Source of the DNA: Atriophallophorus winterbourni
Lineage: Eukaryota; Platyhelminthes; Trematoda; Plagiorchiida; Microphallidae
Reading direction: 5' to 3'
Assembly: GCA_013407085.1 (NCBI GenBank)
Contig: JACCGJ010005397.1
Location: 1-64,000 of the forward strand
Length of the DNA stretch: 64,000 bases
Shown one piece after another: positions 60,272 to 64,000 of this stretch. Below the pieces are notes generated by a model. It was given only the letters and a program-made list of their open reading frames with translations. It was not told the origin of the DNA and ran no database searches. Numbering within the stretch: the first letter of the stretch is position 1; the number at the start of each line of letters is the position of its first letter. The translations under genes and the position numbers were made by a program.

Positions 60272-61080
60272 CTTCTTTCTTTTCTTTTGTGCGACTATCT
60301 CCTCCTGGAGGATGAGTCGGCTTCAATCAAGGTTCTTGGGGATTTGGGTACAAAGCGGCGTCCCCGGCATCACTCGGCGTTTGTTCGAGTCAGCTTCTCT
60401 AGCCTTTGCACAACCAAGTGCCACCTGCAAGGTAGCAGGGGGTTCCCAGAAAGAGGTGGTCTACCAGACTCTGTTTCAGGTTTTTCCTCAGGGTTTTCTC
60501 CCGAAGCCGTTTCCGCTATCGGGTATCCCGCAAGGCAGCGGAGGTTTATAATCAGGGTTTTCATTCCCTTAGATAAAATGCCCTGCCGGGTTAACGAGCT
60601 CCATCTGCCCGAAGCAAACTGGTTTTCAGGGACCAGTCACTCGCCTTCGCACATTCTTCTGTTGGTAGAAGCAATTCTGCTGGGCTCGTGGAGCCACTCG
60701 TGCAGGCCAAAAGCTGGACTTGGTTGTCAGAGGCTATTTGAGACGCGTGCCATATGAGAGCATTTTATAAACAGTGGGAGCTTATCCCCACTGCCACCCC
60801 CGGCTATGACAACCTTCGGAAACACGCATACCTGATTAGCGGCAGTAACCGCGAATCCGGTCGCGTGCGGATGTGCAATCGTGCAGAGTTTTTGTGCTGT
60901 GCGGCTAACATCGTGCTAAATTGACAGGCCAACGGTAGTGAGCTGCATGCGAATACACGCTGGAGTCTCACTACCATTTCTATTCCTCCCTCATATCTGT
61001 CTAGGCCCGGGCAACCTGACAGTATCTTAGCCCACGTGCAGTCTCTGACTGTGCGGCACTTTTCCTGGATCAGGCTTGTG
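60272..61080. mobile_element. Composite insertion interrupting unit 4 of the array
   Basis: The unit is cut after GGATACGCAT (60271). GC-rich foreign DNA follows (CCCGCAAGGCAGCGGAG at 60526, also found in the RTE 5' leader near 52355), then CACGCATACCTGATTAGCGG near 60823 with a dead hammerhead (CTGATTA, GAATC), then DNA matching 59022-59110 in inverted orientation. The array resumes with ATATTAATAAACATCTGAC at 61090. ACGCAT flanks the first part on both sides. The ORF at 60242-60757 is chance. Confidence 0.6.
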
Positions 61081-61319
61081 CTTTCATATCATCATACCAT
61101 ATTAATAAACATCTGACTTTAAACCAAAACTACAATCATGCTGTTATTGGAGTGTTGCAAAAATATTCCAAACAGCTACCGGTGCTGCATTGCACCAACT
61201 GTCGGACTTAGATTAGTCCCCAAATATAAAGATTATTTCAATTTGCAAATGAGGATTTATACTCGAATTCAAAAATCAATGCATTTAGCACAAAGTCAGA
61301 ACGCCGTTTGAATATCAGT

Positions 61320-61385
61320 TCACGGATACATATACCTCATTGGAGGCACTAACCGCGAAACGGGTCGTGTGGTTCTTTCCTGCTT
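61320..61385 (+). ncRNA. Inactive hammerhead, unit 5
   Basis: CTCATTG (61336-61342) in place of CUGAUGA; stem II right arm CCGC, GAAAC, GGGTC and GTGTGG retained. Confidence 0.7.
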
Positions 61386-61440
61386 TTCGAACGTCATATA
61401 ATAATACTAATAAAAAGCTGACTAAAACGCCAGTATTCGA

Positions 61441-61690
61441 AATTTTGGCAATTCTTTCATCTGCACTACACATACGTATATATACTGTCCATATTTCTCA
61501 TTACAAGCAATCGAAATCTTCAAGAGCAACACACCGAACTACATCTCAATTAAAAAATGTTCAGTGGTTCTTGATGGAAATGTGTCCACGATTCAGTCCA
61601 CTGTACGGAACCTAGAAAACCGCGGATAAGCTGTCCACGGTTTCTAAAATTTGCAGTATATTAGAGCCGCTAGCTATCCTTCTTGACCCT
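61441..61690. other. Gap between array and ORF1 relic
   Basis: Nothing I can name. The sequence reads toward the ORF1 relic and may be its decayed N-terminal part. Confidence 0.3.
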
Positions 61691-62209
61691 AGTCACGTGT
61701 TAGACTCTGATCTACTCCAGCAAACGGGTCGATTCATATTGTCGCTGACCTCGGAAATTGAGCAGCGTCGGAACCGTGCTAAAAACATTCTTCTTCTCAA
61801 TGTAGTCGATAGATACCCTTTAGTGAACCTTAAAAATAAAGTAATGTTTCGATATAGCCTCCCCCTAGATTCGGCATCTGTAATTAGACTTAGAAAGCCT
61901 TCTAACCGTAGTTTTGCTCCGGTTTTAATAAAATGTGTTGACGAAAATTATGCGTTGCATATATTTATTATTCAAGATGTTTTGAAATCTTTGCCTCAAT
62001 TTTCCAATGTGTTGATAAAGCCAGACAACACACCCTTACAACGCGAATGCCTTCCCAATCGTTTCAATGTCGTAAAACAGTTGACAATTATCCTCAGTTT
62101 AATAGACCTGGATATTGTCGTCGATAATTCCACATCGACTTTTATACCCCAGCTTCGGGAGATATACCAACTTCAGATAACATTTCCTTTAGAGCTAAAG
62201 CGAAATTAA
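61690..62209 (+). pseudogene. Non-LTR retrotransposon ORF1 fragment (RRM-like region)
   Basis: The frame 61697-62209 reads EIEQRRNRAKNILLLNVVDR, RYSLPLDSASVIRLRKP, PVLIKCVDENYAL, QFSNVLIKPDNTPLQRE. This is the pattern of the C-terminal RNA-binding region of L2/CR1-type ORF1 proteins (E.R.RRKN...VFN, S..RLGK, PL.VKF, V.I.PDLT..QR). It is unlike the PHD-type ORF1 in the other copies. No finger and no start are visible. Confidence 0.65.
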
Positions 62210-62275
62210 ACATTGATAACGCGATTTATCTCCTGGCCATGATAGCAATGTCACCACCGTTAAAACGGTCACTTT
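62176..62275 (+). repeat. 100 bp direct repeat, left
   Basis: GATAACATTTCCTTTA.AGCTAA through CCATGATAGCAATGTCA to CCGTTAAAACGGTCAC is repeated at 62725-62825 with about 8 differences. Confidence 0.85.
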
Positions 62276-62724
62276 AGATGTACACACTGTAGTAGACCAG
62301 ATTACTAAAATAACGTCCCATTAGAGTAGGAGAAAACGCAGGTTGACTGAAAAAATATAGCGATACCGAAAACGTGTACACAACGGTCACGATGCACGCA
62401 CGAACGGAAGTTCGAATTGTCAAGGTCAATGTTTTGATGAGGAAAAACAAATGGTGTAACACAGCCCCCCTCCAAGAAGTCTGGTCAGCGAAGACTTTTG
62501 ACCCGGAGTTGCCAGTAGCGTAGGCCATGCTGGAGTCAGGATACCCCGGGTAGGAACGTAGTCTCTCAGCAACCAGTCACATAGAAGTCAGCCAGGGCGC
62601 TTGGTCTGCGTGGGTCACCCTTCGGTGGTTCCAGAGTAGGATGTTCGGTGAACCGATCGGGACTAGGCCAAGTAGCGTCTCACATGTGAGTGAACGTACT
62701 GCCGAGTCGACTCACACCAAATTC
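62276..62724. other. GC-rich segment between the 100 bp direct repeats
   Basis: It starts AT-rich and then becomes clearly GC-rich (62460-62690), ending with GTTCGGTGAACCGATCGG. No ORF motif. It could be a SINE or LINE 5' leader. Its junctions coincide with the 100 bp repeats. Confidence 0.5.
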
Positions 62725-62825
62725 GGATAACATTTCCTTTACAGCTAACGCGAAATTAAACATTGATACCACGAATTTAACTCCTGGCCATGATAGCAAT
62801 GTCACTACCGTTAAAACGGTCACGG
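62725..62825 (+). repeat. 100 bp direct repeat, right
   Basis: Partner of 62176-62275, offset 549 bp, same orientation. Confidence 0.85.
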
Positions 62826-62929
62826 CTGATTTAAACCCCGCAGCTCGATCGTCAGGTGAAAACTCGTGCTCCCTGCATTCAAAGCAAATTCGCCACTACT
62901 CCGAGGTGGATTATGCTCTTATTCATGAA

Positions 62930-64000
62930 CACCGCTTTTTGTGGCGCTCATGATAACCATCATCGATCGCTCGACAGAACCACTGCTTGTGCACACACCA
63001 TAGACAGTACTGCTCACAACCCACAACGGATGATCTTGAAAACCAAACAAGATGCAGCATGTGTATGGTTTACCAAACGTTTGTAAGTCTGACGTCGAGA
63101 TCTGTCTCGTGTTACGCTTCTTTGTTGAAAGTGCATGCAAAATGTGACAAATCGGTGACCTCGGATTTGGTATCGATTTTGCAATGCCAAACCAACAGTG
63201 TCATCCTCAGAGGCGAAAAATCCTGAGTATGAAATTGAGACGCGTCTAAATGGACTGGATTCAATTATACAAACACGGAATCAACTATAAAAAACGTCAT
63301 AAAGGCACCATCTTTACTCGACTTAGACGTTACTGCCAAATAGCCAATATATAATTCATCATACTCCAACAGGCCAATATTTGCCCAGATAAACGCACAG
63401 ATGGTGACATAAACGAGTAAGTGTTTCCCGGGATCAGTGACTCTTCAACTTAACGGAAACAAGAAGGAACCCATCAGAACCAGCTCTTACAAGACCGCCT
63501 CACATTATAAACTAACATTCGCTGGTTTAAACCTTAGTGTTATATGTACGAACGTGACCGAGTCCAGGTAAACGCTGTTCAAAGCTGAAAAACATGACTT
63601 AGTTGAATGTTATGAAATCTGTAGTCCGACGAGACTGCACGCATTTACTTCGTCATTAATAGTTCTGCTGAACCGCTATCAGAATTTTTCTCACAAAGAC
63701 GATCCCCGCCTCTTAGGAATTACGATGGAATCAGCGGAGGACGTTAAAACCTACTCTTAAATGCTTATCTTTTTAAAGGTGTTCCAGAGTCTACATGTTG
63801 TATTCATCCCAAAGAAATCTCGAAGAGAAAACAATGTGAGAAGTATTGTATTTCGATGCGTAACGGAAGATGCTGTAGTCGTATCTTCTCAGCATGTTCA
63901 CAACCAGTGAAAACATCTAGCCGGAACAACCGGTATTAAAAAGCCATAGACGTGAATGCTTGAAGATACCGCGTTCTACTAACACTAAAGTGCAATGTCG
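62930..64000 (+). pseudogene. CR1 ORF1 relic (PHD-type), running off the window
   Basis: Frame pieces: CCSMCMVYQTFVSL, SVSCYASLLKVHAKC, SVTSDLVSIL match the finger of ORF1 at 52.74-52.88 kb (MCAVCRKSV, SVTCYDCLLKVHAKC, SLTSDLVSII), followed by debris with LSVICTNV-like LSVICTNVTES near 63530. Multiple stops. From 63093 on it is the inverted partner of 43268-44176. Confidence 0.8.
63093..64000 (+). repeat. Inverted duplication, right arm (partner 43268-44176)
   Basis: Reverse complement of 43268-44176 with very high identity, reaching the last base of the window. Left of 63093 the sequences differ completely, so the breakpoint lies inside the ORF1 relic. Confidence 0.9.

Larger units (their letters stand above)
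59281..61440 (+). repeat. Tandem array with a hammerhead in each unit (retrozyme/Sm-alpha-like)
   Basis: Units of about 306-307 bp are marked by GTTCGAA-type boxes at 59366, 59631, 59937, 60244 and 61306 (the last displaced by a 0.75 kb insertion; the first step is 265 bp). Each unit contains a B-box-like GTTCGAATG, GGTCACGGATACGCATAC, a hammerhead core, TTTCGAACGTCATATAC, ATATTAATAAAAATCTGACATT, and a TTGCAAAAATATTCCAAACAGTT stretch. Tandem copies of a hammerhead-bearing repeat are the form known for schistosome Sm-alpha repeats and animal retrozymes, whose RNAs self-cleave and circularise (family knowledge). Confidence 0.8.

Noticed and set aside
60242..60757. 171-codon plus-strand ORF
   Set aside because: It spans the junction between a hammerhead unit and a GC-rich insertion, has overlapping ORFs on the other strand and frame, and no motif.
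1..64000. CRISPR arrays, bacterial operons, canonical tRNA or rRNA genes
   Set aside because: None seen. The repeats present are eukaryotic retroelements, microsatellites and hammerhead units, and the only tRNA-like sequence is the rearranged one at 2.1 kb.

Overview
The window reads as a gene-poor, AT-rich segment of a flatworm nuclear genome, most likely a trematode and possibly schistosome-like. The grounds are CR1-type LINEs whose ORF1 carries a PHD-like zinc finger, RTE-type LINEs, Ty3/Gypsy elements, short type I hammerhead ribozymes in dispersed and tandem repeats, and one gene built from tiny symmetrical exons (the micro-exon gene layout known from schistosomes). No species call is possible by eye. 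Almost every long ORF is a retrotransposon relic.

Layout. 1-12.0 kb: three decayed minus-strand Ty3/Gypsy copies. Two of them share inactivating changes and are each followed by a near-identical 1.24 kb segment. A 1.07 kb insertion in the first ends in a 75 bp tRNA-like inverted repeat. 12.4-12.8 kb: a CR1 tail. 13.38-31.35 kb: a plus-strand host gene with a TATA box, a signal-peptide exon, a run of phase 1-1 microexons (about 36, 27, 15, 18 and 9 bp), then four repeats of an exon pair (phase 1-0 followed by phase 0-1), most separated by further microexons. Its introns hold CR1 and RTE fragments, an (AAT)n tract, a complete 1.33 kb non-autonomous LTR element (21469-22796) nested in a CR1, and hammerhead repeats, one with an intact core at 24.7 kb.

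32-35 kb: a decayed RTE element, then AT-rich hairpins alternating with a duplicated 140 bp unit. 35.8-39.6 kb: a CR1 copy on the minus strand. 40.9 kb: a second dispersed hammerhead whose stem I covaries with the 24.7 kb one. 42.4-44.2 kb: a CR1 relic, 0.9 kb of which recurs inverted and about 98-99% identical at 63.09-64.0 kb. 45.5-47.5 kb: one CR1 inserted into the tail of another. 49.1-52.3 kb: a nearly intact RTE-type element with one frameshift, head-to-head with a CR1 at 52.5-56.3 kb that retains an open ORF1. 56.7-57.4 kb: a second CR1-type tail. 58.1-61.4 kb: tandem repeats, including a 307 bp-period array whose unit carries a hammerhead ribozyme. 61.7-64 kb: more non-LTR ORF1 relics.

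The strongest candidates for something undescribed are the micro-exon gene with repeated two-exon modules, and the hammerhead (retrozyme-like) repeats seen both dispersed in that gene's introns and as a tandem array.
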